The notes under the pieces are model-generated. The model saw only the letters and a program-made list of their open reading frames with translations. It was not told where the DNA came from and ran no database searches. 11,817 nt of DNA from DUUI01 sp964627845 (GTDB lineage Bacteria; Bacillota_I; Bacilli_A; Erysipelotrichales; Erysipelotrichaceae): NCBI GenBank assembly GCA_964627845.1, contig CAZVKL010000028.1, positions 1 to 11,817 of the forward strand. The letters are read 5' to 3'. Every line of letters starts with the position of its first letter. Position 1 is the stretch's first letter. The translations under genes were made by a program, and so were the position numbers. This document shows positions 1 through 6,349 of the stretch, piece by piece.

Positions 1-1
1 T

Positions 2-77
2 GGGGTGTTAGCTCAGCTGGGAGAGCGCCTGCCTTGCACGCAGGAGGTCAACGGTTCGATCCCGTTACGCTCCACCA
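2..77 (+). tRNA. tRNA-Ala (anticodon UGC)
   Basis: Complete 76-nt cloverleaf. The acceptor stem pairs 2-8 with 67-73 (one G-U pair inside), the discriminator is A74 and CCA is encoded at 75-77. The D-arm stem GCTC/GAGC and the T-arm AACGG-TTCGATC-CCGTT are visible. The anticodon stem is CCTGC (28-32)/GCAGG (40-44) with anticodon TGC at 35-37, which reads GCN Ala codons. The promoter lies outside the window, so it may be the last gene of a tRNA or rRNA cluster. A stem-loop terminator follows 13 bases later. Confidence 0.97.
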
Positions 78-90
78 ATATAAAATTTTA

Positions 91-119
91 AAGAAGTTGA
101 ATGATCAACTTCTTTTTTT
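91..119 (+). terminator. Intrinsic terminator after tRNA-Ala, probably bidirectional
   Basis: Perfect 10-bp stem AAGAAGTTGA (91-100)/TCAACTTCTT (105-114) with ATGA loop and a T run to 119. It ends the tRNA transcript. Read on the minus strand, the same hairpin is followed by a weaker TTTAAAATTTT tract. It lies just beyond the stop codon of the convergent DUF6054-like gene, so it probably serves both directions. Confidence 0.85.
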
Positions 120-130
120 GTCTATAAATT

Positions 131-472
131 CTAATACTCTGAATATCGGTTTACTAAATATTCAAATTTTTCTAAAAAAGCTTCTTCCCCAAAGGTGTTA
201 ATCTTAAATAAGACTGCTTGAGATCCACCTGAAGTAATTGCACTGATATGTATTTGATCGTTATATCCAATCAAAGTTACACTTAAACTGACTCGATTCT
301 TACCAGTGTAGGAGTATCTTTCAAAAACATAAGAACTAACTTCAACGCCATTAACAATTACTTCCGTTTGATTTTCTAAACTGATACTTGCACCTAAACT
401 ATTTTTATTTTGGACAAGATAGTCAACAAAACTGGATACTGTTCCAGCGATTATATTTTCATATTTAGCCAT
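131..472 (-). CDS. Hypothetical protein, DUF6054-like
   Basis: A 113-residue soluble protein with no signal peptide or membrane segment and no known function. The central and C-terminal pattern (ERYS..GKNRVSLSVTL, then SAITSGGSQA and FKINTFGEEAFL, about residues 51-101) resembles the small Firmicutes family DUF6054 as I remember it. I could not run a profile search, so the family call is tentative. The length fits a complete protein. The start at 470-472 is set by a strong AGGAGG ribosome site (478-483), which overlaps the TAG stop of the upstream ykvA-like gene (482-484). The two genes are therefore almost certainly co-transcribed and translationally coupled. It is the last gene of its transcript and converges on tRNA-Ala. 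Confidence 0.75.
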   Translation of the reverse strand: MAKYENIIAGTVSSFVDYLVQNKNSLGASISLENQTEVIVNGVEVSSYVFERYSYTGKNRVSLSVTLIGYNDQIHISAITSGGSQAVLFKINTFGEEAFLEKFEYLVNRYSEY

Positions 473-481
473 GATATCCTC

Positions 482-958
482 CTAAAATTTCAAATCCTTA
501 TAATGTTGATTTCGCCATGTTAAATATTCTTTAACATCACTCTCCACCAATTTCCAACAAACCGCTAATACGGTTGCGTCATCAAAAAAACCAATCACTG
601 GAATTGAGTCAGGGATAAAATCAATATGAGCAACAAAATATAGGAGTGCTGCCGTAACCGCAATCATCGAACCAATTGGAATATCACGATATTCTTTACG
701 AACATAATTTCTAAATAATGATGCTAATGTAGGCACTAAAGAAAGTTTCTTCCCCGCAAATGGAATTATCTTTAACTTTCTTTCCAATCGCTGTAGAAAC
801 CGCTCAGTTTTATCATCATCATTCAGTATTTCTCTCGCTTTTGAAAATCTACTTTTTAATTGTTCTTTAGCTTTCTCTTTAGTAAAGACTTTCTCAATTT
901 CTTTATGTGTCATAACCTCATCTTCAGAGCTTAATTGAATTTTTTTATTTTTAAACAT
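482..958 (-). CDS. YkvA-family (DUF1232) membrane protein
   Basis: A 158-residue protein. The N-terminal ~95 residues are charged and helical. A DUF1232 core follows at about 97-133, with a hydrophobic helix leading into the family signature HIDFIPDSIPVIGFFDDA (about residues 111-128), including the IDxIPD and GxxDD elements typical of Bacillus YkvA. The family is widespread and functionally uncharacterised, probably a peripheral or single-helix membrane protein. The start at 956-958 has a GAGAGGA ribosome site at 966-972. It is the first gene of a two-gene operon with the DUF6054-like gene, with its own promoter just beyond the rpsI terminator. It is somewhat longer than minimal YkvA proteins because of the basic N-terminal extension. 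Confidence 0.85.
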   Translation of the reverse strand: MFKNKKIQLSSEDEVMTHKEIEKVFTKEKAKEQLKSRFSKAREILNDDDKTERFLQRLERKLKIIPFAGKKLSLVPTLASLFRNYVRKEYRDIPIGSMIAVTAALLYFVAHIDFIPDSIPVIGFFDDATVLAVCWKLVESDVKEYLTWRNQHYKDLKF

Positions 959-979
959 TAACAGATCCTCTCTTGTTCT

Positions 980-1010
980 ATTATACGCTAGAAAAAGAAA
1001 AAACTCCCAA
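980..1010 (-). promoter_or_regulatory. Putative sigma-A promoter for the ykvA-like operon
   Basis: A perfect TATAAT -10 lies on the minus strand at 980-985, about 22 bases before the start codon at 958 and upstream of the GAGAGGA site. The best -35 is TTGGGA at 1005-1010, with a long 19-bp spacer. This -35 lies inside the 3' arm of the rpsI terminator, so promoter and terminator share DNA. The -10 is convincing; the -35 is weak. Confidence 0.55.
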
Positions 1011-1024
1011 TAAATTGAGAGTTT
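992..1024 (-). terminator. Intrinsic terminator after rpsI
   Basis: On the minus strand AAACTCTCAA (1015-1024), loop TTTA (1011-1014) and TTGGGAGTTT (1001-1010) form a 10-bp stem with one wobble pair. A run of T broken by a single C follows (to 992). It starts 12 bases beyond the rpsI stop codon and ends the rplM-rpsI transcript. Confidence 0.88.
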
Positions 1025-1035
1025 GATTCGTCTGA

Positions 1036-1437
1036 TTAACGTTTTGAGAACTGAGGTGCTCTACGCGCTTTCTTAAGACCATATTTTTTACGTTCTTTAG
1101 CACGTGGATCACGTGTTAAGAACCCAGCACTCTTAAGTGTTGGACGATAGTCTTCACCAGCTTGTAATAAAGCTCTAGAAATACCATGTCTCATAGCGCC
1201 TGCTTGTCCAGTGAATCCACCACCGAAAACATTAATATTTGTATCAAAAGTATTTAAAGTTTCAGTTAACTCAAATGGAGCACGAACAACCATACGTTGA
1301 ACTTCAGTTGGTAGATAATCTTCTAAAGATTTTCCATTAACCGTAATAACACCAGTACCAGGAGTTAAATAGACACGGGCAACTGATTGTTTACGACGAC
1401 CTGTTCCCTTATATTGTACAGTTTTAGTTTTAGCCAT
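1036..1437 (-). CDS. rpsI: 30S ribosomal protein uS9
   Basis: A 133-residue small-subunit protein binding 16S rRNA in the head of the 30S subunit; its C-terminal tail reaches the P-site tRNA. Family hallmarks are the N-terminal YKGTGRRKQSVARVYL (about 9-24), the FGGGFTGQAGAMRHGISRALL block (about 71-91, with GGG and the RHGISRAL segment) and the conserved basic tail ending RAPQFSKR. The length is normal. It lies 7 bases downstream of rplM, with its AAAGGG ribosome site overlapping the last rplM codons (1448-1453), the usual L13-S9 operon arrangement. A terminator follows directly. Confidence 0.98.
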   Translation of the reverse strand: MAKTKTVQYKGTGRRKQSVARVYLTPGTGVITVNGKSLEDYLPTEVQRMVVRAPFELTETLNTFDTNINVFGGGFTGQAGAMRHGISRALLQAGEDYRPTLKSAGFLTRDPRAKERKKYGLKKARRAPQFSKR

Positions 1438-1444
1438 AATTTAA

Positions 1445-1882
1445 TTACCCTTTCAATTCATACTCAATTGGTTGTTGAGCTTGGTGTGGATGTTGATCCC
1501 CAGTATAAACAAATAAATGGGTACGTTGAACATCGCCTAGTTTTGTGTGTGGTAGCATTCCCATGATCGCTTTTTCTACCCATTGTACTGGATATTTTTC
1601 TCTCATTTCACGAGTTGAACGAGTTTTAAGCCCACCAGGGTACCCTGTATGACGATAATACATTTTTTTGAAATCTTGATCACCAGTTACAACTGCTTTA
1701 TCAGCATTAATAACGATAACGTAGTCACCGCAGTCAACATGAGGTGTGAAATCCACTTTATGTTTACCACGTAATAATGTCGCAACCTGAGTAGCTAAAC
1801 GTCCAAGTGTTTGGCCAGCAGCATCGACGACATACCATTGTCTTACGACAGTAGATGGTTTTGCCATTGTTGTTTGACGCAT
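1445..1882 (-). CDS. rplM: 50S ribosomal protein uL13
   Basis: A 145-residue early-assembly protein of the 50S subunit. The start MRQTTMAKP and the WYVVDAAGQTLGRLA segment (about 16-30) match the Firmicutes form. LRGKHKVDFTPHVDCGDYV (about 37-55), YYRHTGYPGG and the VEKAIMGMLPHTKLG block are typical, as is the C-terminal YELKG. The start at 1880-1882 follows an AAGGAGA site at 1891-1897. It is first gene of the rplM-rpsI operon, behind a consensus promoter and a short structured leader that may mediate autoregulation. In many relatives truA lies immediately upstream; here nagB and other genes intervene. Confidence 0.98.
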   Translation of the reverse strand: MRQTTMAKPSTVVRQWYVVDAAGQTLGRLATQVATLLRGKHKVDFTPHVDCGDYVIVINADKAVVTGDQDFKKMYYRHTGYPGGLKTRSTREMREKYPVQWVEKAIMGMLPHTKLGDVQRTHLFVYTGDQHPHQAQQPIEYELKG

Positions 1883-1940
1883 ATGTCAATTCTCCTTTTT
1901 CCAATAGTAGTTTCCGGGGCTACAATTGGCTTAAGTGCCA
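1883..1940 (-). ncRNA. Candidate rplM 5' leader (L13-leader-like RNA)
   Basis: From the predicted +1 at 1940 the 58-nt leader begins with a small hairpin, TGGC (1937-1940)/GCCA (1927-1930). A longer stem, CCAATTGTAG (1920-1929)/CTACTATTGG (1901-1910), has one T-T mismatch and a CCCCGGAAA loop. The ribosome site follows directly. The two hairpins share bases 1927-1929, so they compete. Bacillota rplM operons are known to carry an L13-binding autoregulatory leader. Membership is inferred from position and structure; a covariance-model search was not possible. Confidence 0.5.
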
Positions 1941-1946
1941 TTGATG

Positions 1947-1975
1947 ATTATACAATTATTAGAAACGTAAATCAA
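1947..1975 (-). promoter_or_regulatory. Sigma-A promoter of rplM-rpsI
   Basis: TTGATT -35 (1970-1975), a 17-bp spacer and a perfect TATAAT -10 (1947-1952) on the minus strand. This places +1 near 1940, giving a 58-nt leader before rplM. It is the best consensus promoter in the window, as expected for a ribosomal-protein operon. Confidence 0.85.
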
Positions 1976-2010
1976 GCGAAACCCAACAAATAAAAGAGGT
2001 TTTCTTCGAC

Positions 2011-2739
2011 CTATAATTGAGCTCCAGCTTCTTTATCAACTAACACAATAACATTAGGATGCAGCTTTAAGAGGGTCGCAGGGTTTTGAGTCGTCACAAA
2101 CTCATCACCCAATTGTTTAATAACCGCCGCTTTATTACTGCCACTTGCTAAAAGAATAATCTTCTTCGCAGTCATAATAGACCCAATCCCCATTGTGATG
2201 GCTTGTTTAGGGACTTCATCCTTAGAATCAAAGAAACGAGCATTTGCCTCAATAGTCGAATCCAATAAATCCGTCACATGGGTATTAATATTTAAAGTTT
2301 CATTCGGTTCATTAAACGCAATATGACCATTTGCTCCAATCCCTAAGACTTGAATATCTGCACTACCCAATTCTCTAAGCAACTCATCATATTGGGCACT
2401 TGTTTGATCTGGATCTTCAGAAACCCCATTAGGAACATGTGTATTTTTCTTATCAATATTTATATGATTAAATAATTGTTCATTCATGAAAGTCCGATAA
2501 CTTTGATCATGGTCTCCATCTAAGCCTATATACTCATCTAAGTTAACCGTTTTAACGTCACTAAAATCAATTTCATTCGCCTGGTTTAATCGGATTAATT
2601 CTTTATATAAACCAATTGGCGTAGACCCAGTCGCAAGGCCTAAGACCGCATCTTTCTTTTTATCCACTGTCTCTTTAATCATTTGAGCAGCTTCTTTACT
2701 AATTTCTTCATAATTTTCAAAAATTCGAATATCTAACAT
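2011..2739 (-). CDS. nagB: Glucosamine-6-phosphate deaminase
   Basis: Cytoplasmic enzyme converting glucosamine-6-phosphate to fructose-6-phosphate and ammonia, channelling amino sugars into glycolysis. Starting at the ATG 2737-2739 it has 242 residues, the usual Firmicutes NagB length. Visible motifs are the phosphate loop LGLATGSTP (33-41), NLDEY with the proton-accepting Asp (D68), and GIGANGHIAFNEP (123-135) with the ring-opening His (H129). The reading frame is open 13 codons further upstream (to 2778). That extension lacks a ribosome site and contains a TATAAT, whereas 2739 has an AGAGGG site (2745-2750) five bases away. It is divergent from the HAD gene. No nagA lies beside it. Only a weak terminator-like hairpin separates it from the rplM promoter. 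Confidence 0.95.
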   Translation of the reverse strand: MLDIRIFENYEEISKEAAQMIKETVDKKKDAVLGLATGSTPIGLYKELIRLNQANEIDFSDVKTVNLDEYIGLDGDHDQSYRTFMNEQLFNHINIDKKNTHVPNGVSEDPDQTSAQYDELLRELGSADIQVLGIGANGHIAFNEPNETLNINTHVTDLLDSTIEANARFFDSKDEVPKQAITMGIGSIMTAKKIILLASGSNKAAVIKQLGDEFVTTQNPATLLKLHPNVIVLVDKEAGAQL

Positions 2740-2766
2740 GATAACCCTCTTTCTTTCAATACGATA

Positions 2767-2772
2767 ATTATA
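2767..2772 (-). promoter_or_regulatory. Probable -10 box for nagB
   Basis: A perfect TATAAT on the minus strand 27 bases upstream of the chosen nagB start, placing +1 near 2760. No good -35 is present at 16-18 bp (the best match there is CTTTAA), so this is a weak or activator-dependent promoter. Its position inside the upstream frame extension supports the ATG at 2739 as the true start. Confidence 0.5.
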
Positions 2773-2809
2773 GCTCATCTAACATATTTTTAAAGACTCA
2801 ATCAATTAT

Positions 2810-2838
2810 TTGAGAACTCGTCAAAACTTCGATAAAAT
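2810..2838 (+). promoter_or_regulatory. Promoter of the HAD gene, predicted leaderless
   Basis: TTGAGA -35 (2810-2815), a 17-bp spacer and TAAAAT -10 (2833-2838), within GATAAAAT. Exactly six bases separate the -10 from the ATG at 2845, so the expected +1 is the A of the start codon. No usable ribosome site exists: GAAGG at 2839-2843 is one base from the ATG and would be upstream of +1. Confidence 0.65.
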
Positions 2839-2844
2839 GAAGGC

Positions 2845-3489
2845 ATGAAAAAGACAATTTTATTTGATATGGACGGAGTCATTATCGACAGTGAACCCTA
2901 CTTTGTTAAACGATACCAAAAAGCACTTGAGGCACTAAACATCGAATATGACATCAAAAAATTAAAAACAATTATAGGTACTTCACAAAAACAAACAATC
3001 GAGATTATTCAATCCTTCTCTAAGACGCCATTACCAAAAGACTTTGAACACTTCACTAATCAATTAACACCCATTGAAAACGAGGACTTCAATCAGTTGA
3101 AAATGAGTTCACTTCATGACCTGTTAGATTATTTACTTAAACATGACTATAAACTAGCCATTTGTTCAAGCTCTCCTCTCGACTTTATCCATAAAATAAC
3201 CAAAGACTTATCCATCGGTCATTACTTTAACTTTGTTTTGTCCGGAGATCAGTTCAAAGAATCAAAACCACATCCCGAAATCTACCTTAAAGCCGCACAA
3301 AAAATGAACTCAAACAATCACGATTGTATTGTCATTGAAGATTCAATTCCAGGAATAAAAGCCGCTAAAAATGCAGGCATGACCTGCATCGCGGTTAAAA
3401 ATAAATTCTATGAGATAGATTATAGTCAAGCTGATTGGGTCGTTGATCAATTATCAGAGATTCCAATCATTCTTAATAAAATCAATTAA
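2845..3489 (+). CDS. HAD-superfamily hydrolase, beta-phosphoglucomutase/PGP-like
   Basis: A 214-residue HAD subfamily I protein, acting on a phosphorylated small molecule in the cytoplasm. All four motifs are present: motif I DMDGV with nucleophile D8 and acid/base D10; motif II with serine at ICSSS (106-110); motif III lysine K141 in SKPHPE; motif IV EDS (165-167). The alpha-helical cap sits between motifs I and II (about 16-80). This layout fits beta-phosphoglucomutase, sugar-phosphatase or phosphoglycolate phosphatase relatives; sequence alone does not choose the substrate. The start cannot be later, because motif I begins at residue 8. It is the only plus-strand protein gene here, divergent from nagB (a sugar-phosphate link is possible) and overlapping cca tail to tail by 36 bp. 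Confidence 0.9.
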   Translation: MKKTILFDMDGVIIDSEPYFVKRYQKALEALNIEYDIKKLKTIIGTSQKQTIEIIQSFSKTPLPKDFEHFTNQLTPIENEDFNQLKMSSLHDLLDYLLKHDYKLAICSSSPLDFIHKITKDLSIGHYFNFVLSGDQFKESKPHPEIYLKAAQKMNSNNHDCIVIEDSIPGIKAAKNAGMTCIAVKNKFYEIDYSQADWVVDQLSEIPIILNKIN

Positions 3490-4551
3490 TTCATCCCTAT
3501 CGTTATTTAATGTCTGTTGAATCACCAAATCTAATAGCGTATTTAATAGCCTCGCTCTATCCTTGGGCTTAATATCAAGTGCAATTAAATCATACCCATC
3601 AATCGCTAAATCACTTAAACCAACAATTTCTGTTGGGTCTATTTGAAACGATAATTGATGGAAATCCACCATTCTATCAACTATATACGTTGAATTCTTA
3701 CTCATAAACTTCAGGAAATCAATTTTATTAAACTGATAATCCTTGAATTGAGCTATTTTAATAATTGCTTCTGTTTTTTGTTTGCTGAACGAGAAATAGT
3801 TAAGAAGTTGGTCTATATCACAATTCTTACTCGACGCCACAAACCTTGCTTCAAAACTTTTCTGATGCTCAATCGGTAAGAATCGACATTTAAATATTTG
3901 TTCCAATACATCTTGATAATTCAAAATAACTTGGTTATATGACTGTCCCATAATCATCCCAATCATTTCTGAAGTGACACGTTCTTTCGAAAGATTATCA
4001 ATTAATGGATAGGTATCTTTTATTGCCTGCAATGTCTGAGCTTCAATGTTGAAATTCAGCTTACTTGCCAACCGAAACGCTCTAAGAATTCTTAAAGCAT
4101 CTTCATTGAAACGATCAATTGGATTATGAACTGTTCGAATGATTCGATTCTTTAAATCTTGTTGACCATTAAATAAATCGATAATCTCACCCTTAACATA
4201 CGCCATCGCATTAATCGTAAAATCTCTTCGACTTAAATCTTCATTTAAGTTTTTTGTTTGTTTTACAAAACTTGGATGTCGTCCATCAGAATAATCCGAT
4301 TCAACACGATACGTAGTACACTCAAACCATTGTTGTTGATAATAGATGCCGATAGTCCCAAAACGACTCCCCACTGTACTCAGTTGATAATCTTTAAACA
4401 GGTCAATCATTTGTTGAGGTGTCGCATTGGTCGCAACATCATAATCATTAATCTCAAGATTAAGTAAATAATCTCTCACACACCCGCCCACTCCATAAGC
4501 TTGATAGCCATGAGAATGAAAGATTTTTAAGAACTGATCAAGCCTTTTCAT
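3454..4551 (-). CDS. cca: CCA tRNA nucleotidyltransferase (class II)
   Basis: A 365-residue Pol-beta-superfamily nucleotidyltransferase that adds or repairs the 3' CCA of tRNAs. In order: GGCVRD (22-27), the metal-binding pair D36/D38 in NDYDVAT, the flexible-loop region DYSDGRHP (86-93), RRDFTINAM (108-116), the nucleotide-selecting EDALR (150-154) within RFNEDALRILRAFR, and ERVTSEM (180-186). All class II elements are intact. A divergent helical C-terminal tRNA-binding region follows. The start at 4549-4551 lies inside the last codons of the RCK-RyR gene (14-bp overlap, opposing frames). No ribosome site precedes it, which implies translational coupling. The 3' end overlaps the convergent HAD gene. 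tRNA-Ala here already encodes CCA, so repair is one likely role. Confidence 0.93.
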   Translation of the reverse strand: MKRLDQFLKIFHSHGYQAYGVGGCVRDYLLNLEINDYDVATNATPQQMIDLFKDYQLSTVGSRFGTIGIYYQQQWFECTTYRVESDYSDGRHPSFVKQTKNLNEDLSRRDFTINAMAYVKGEIIDLFNGQQDLKNRIIRTVHNPIDRFNEDALRILRAFRLASKLNFNIEAQTLQAIKDTYPLIDNLSKERVTSEMIGMIMGQSYNQVILNYQDVLEQIFKCRFLPIEHQKSFEARFVASSKNCDIDQLLNYFSFSKQKTEAIIKIAQFKDYQFNKIDFLKFMSKNSTYIVDRMVDFHQLSFQIDPTEIVGLSDLAIDGYDLIALDIKPKDRARLLNTLLDLVIQQTLNNDRDELIDFIKNDWNL

Positions 4552-6343
4552 CTAAACTTAACCATGATAATAAATCGTATATTACTTTATCTTTTTGAAC
4601 TTTAAAGAAATAGTCCCAATCATCAATTAAACAATTATGAACTTTCAGTAATTCATCGGTTTGTTCACCATAAACAAAGTCCTGCATATAATAAAAATTG
4701 TTCCAGCGTTTGTGCTCAAGGGCTGATAAGAAATTTAAAAGCACATCCTCTTCAATGAGATCATTTTGTTGTTGAACCGTTTTATCCGTTAGTTTAGATT
4801 TTATGAATTCTAAAATAGAAGTGACTGAATCAGGCAATGATTCATTCCTGGACAACTGGGTTAGGATATCCAATTTGATTTGACGATGAAGTGCCTGATA
4901 CAAAGAACTTTCCTTCTTCACATTAGAGATGGCCAGCCACTGCTCATCGACGCTTCGCTCACTAGGTGGCCAATTCAATAATTGTTGTGCCACCTCATTA
5001 TAGTACGCATTAAACGCCTTGGCTTTTTGATAATTTGAATCATCCATAATACGCTTGTTATTCAGTAAATGGTTTAGTTCACCATAGAAAACTAAATTGT
5101 GATATTTAACCTTTAAAGCGTCAGCCAAAGGTTTTATACTACTATAATTATGTGTATAAATAGCCACACTATTGTCTTTAAAATAACGCGATAAACGTTC
5201 AATACTCAATAGACTCGTTTGAGAATCTTTAAGCGTATAGATAACACTGGTAAAAGGCTCTGTCTCAAATAGTTTACTTAACTCAACTAAAGAAGCCGTT
5301 GAATTTATACTAGCATTTATCAAGTTAAAATCAGCCACACGATTTAAATGTGTAAACTGAGATTCAAACTCATCAAACTTTTGTTTTGCTAGTGGATCAA
5401 CAATCGTCACCTGTAAATTTTGATAAGGATTAATAGTCGCTTGATTTACCGCACTTCTAAAGATTGCCTGTCCCATCGAATCAAAGCCAATCAACAACAA
5501 ATGAACGCGCCCTAGTGAACGAGATAAATCATCCTTATCATGAATATTCGCCTTTGATAAATCACTGAGATCTTTGAGACTAAAATTCTTATTGTTAAAT
5601 AAATCAAAACTCATGAACAGTTCTAAGTTAAAGTAATGAATGTCCAAGTTTGAAAACTGATCCATCGGTTTTTGAATAACTTCTTTTAATTGAATGTTTT
5701 GGTAATGAACATAAACTTTTAAGACTTCTGGATAATCCATTTGAAGATTAGAGATGACTTCCAAATGGCCATAATTCATCGGTTCCTCTTCAAAAGAAAT
5801 TAAAGCTATCGCTTTATTGATTGAATGGTGTTGATACATCTTCTTGTTTTCAAATCCATCGTTTCGAGAATAATCAATTAAAGCAACCAGAATTCCCTCA
5901 CGTGATAAGGTATCAATTAAATCTTGAGAAGTATTCTGATCGGTGATACACAATATTTTATGGTCTTGTTTGGAATTCATCATAAACTCAATCGCTAGAT
6001 CATTTGATCCTAATACAACTAAGTGTTTTTGATTAAAGTGAATCATCTTTAAACGTAAATTTTGATAAAGTGTATCAAACACACTAAAAAGACCAATCAC
6101 TGTCCCAATTGGCGCAATGATAATGGCCAAATCATAAATTAGAGGGTTGTTCGCATTGGTCACCGCTTGTAAAGGTTGAAATAAAAACAATTTGATAACA
6201 CTAAAAATAACAATCCAAATCTGTTTAAACAAATTATCGTATTGCCCCCAAAAGACCTCAATAGAACCAATTACAGCTAAAACAAGCCCAACTAAATAGA
6301 CAAGAAACTGGTATTTCTTTAAGTAGTATTTGAATTTATCCAT
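4538..6343 (-). CDS. Membrane protein with two TrkA-N/RCK-like domains and a C-terminal RyR domain
   Basis: A 601-residue protein from the ATG at 6341-6343 (a GTG two codons upstream, 6349, is the longest option). Numbering here is from that GTG. Three hydrophobic helices lie at about 14-34, 44-60 and 71-92. A Rossmann/TrkA-N-like domain starts at HLVVLGSND (109-117), and a second starts at VHLLLIGFDSMGQA (282-295) with a TIVD strand end (315-318). The C-terminus resembles the RyR domain: a helical lead-in with SSLYQALHRQIKL (481-493), then LEHKRWN (544-550), YG (560-561), HNCL (571-574) and DW (577-578). No K+ selectivity filter (TxGYG) is seen, so channel function is uncertain. Similar TM-TrkA-RyR proteins occur in other bacteria. 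A role in ligand-gated ion flux is inference. It overlaps cca by 14 bp. Confidence 0.8.
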   Translation of the reverse strand: MDKFKYYLKKYQFLVYLVGLVLAVIGSIEVFWGQYDNLFKQIWIVIFSVIKLFLFQPLQAVTNANNPLIYDLAIIIAPIGTVIGLFSVFDTLYQNLRLKMIHFNQKHLVVLGSNDLAIEFMMNSKQDHKILCITDQNTSQDLIDTLSREGILVALIDYSRNDGFENKKMYQHHSINKAIALISFEEEPMNYGHLEVISNLQMDYPEVLKVYVHYQNIQLKEVIQKPMDQFSNLDIHYFNLELFMSFDLFNNKNFSLKDLSDLSKANIHDKDDLSRSLGRVHLLLIGFDSMGQAIFRSAVNQATINPYQNLQVTIVDPLAKQKFDEFESQFTHLNRVADFNLINASINSTASLVELSKLFETEPFTSVIYTLKDSQTSLLSIERLSRYFKDNSVAIYTHNYSSIKPLADALKVKYHNLVFYGELNHLLNNKRIMDDSNYQKAKAFNAYYNEVAQQLLNWPPSERSVDEQWLAISNVKKESSLYQALHRQIKLDILTQLSRNESLPDSVTSILEFIKSKLTDKTVQQQNDLIEEDVLLNFLSALEHKRWNNFYYMQDFVYGEQTDELLKVHNCLIDDWDYFFKVQKDKVIYDLLSWLSLDEKA

Positions 6344-6349
6344 AGCCAC

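Noticed and set aside
1843..1941. 32-codon minus-strand frame (MALKPIVAPE...) starting in the rplM leader and overlapping rplM out of frame
   Set aside because: The predicted transcript begins at 1940, inside this ATG, and no ribosome site precedes it. The frame most likely arises by chance.
1811..1993. 60-residue open frame on the plus strand opposite rplM and its leader
   Set aside because: It is antisense to a clear ribosomal protein gene and its promoter, lacks a ribosome site and has no recognisable protein pattern.
2740..2778. Thirteen-codon N-terminal extension of nagB
   Set aside because: It has no ribosome site and contains a TATAAT box. The ATG at 2739 has a good site and gives the usual family length.
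2837..2848. Mini-frame ATG AAG GCA TGA overlapping the HAD start, a possible leader peptide
   Set aside because: It overlaps the -10 box and lies upstream of the predicted transcription start, so it is probably never transcribed.
4258..4467. 69-residue plus-strand frame inside cca
   Set aside because: It is a shadow of the conserved cca motifs on the opposite strand, with no own signals.
3454..6343. Anti-phage nucleotide-signalling (CBASS-like) pair made of a nucleotidyltransferase and a membrane effector
   Set aside because: The nucleotidyltransferase carries the full set of class II CCA-adding motifs, including EDALR, and looks like the housekeeping enzyme. No other defence gene is present.
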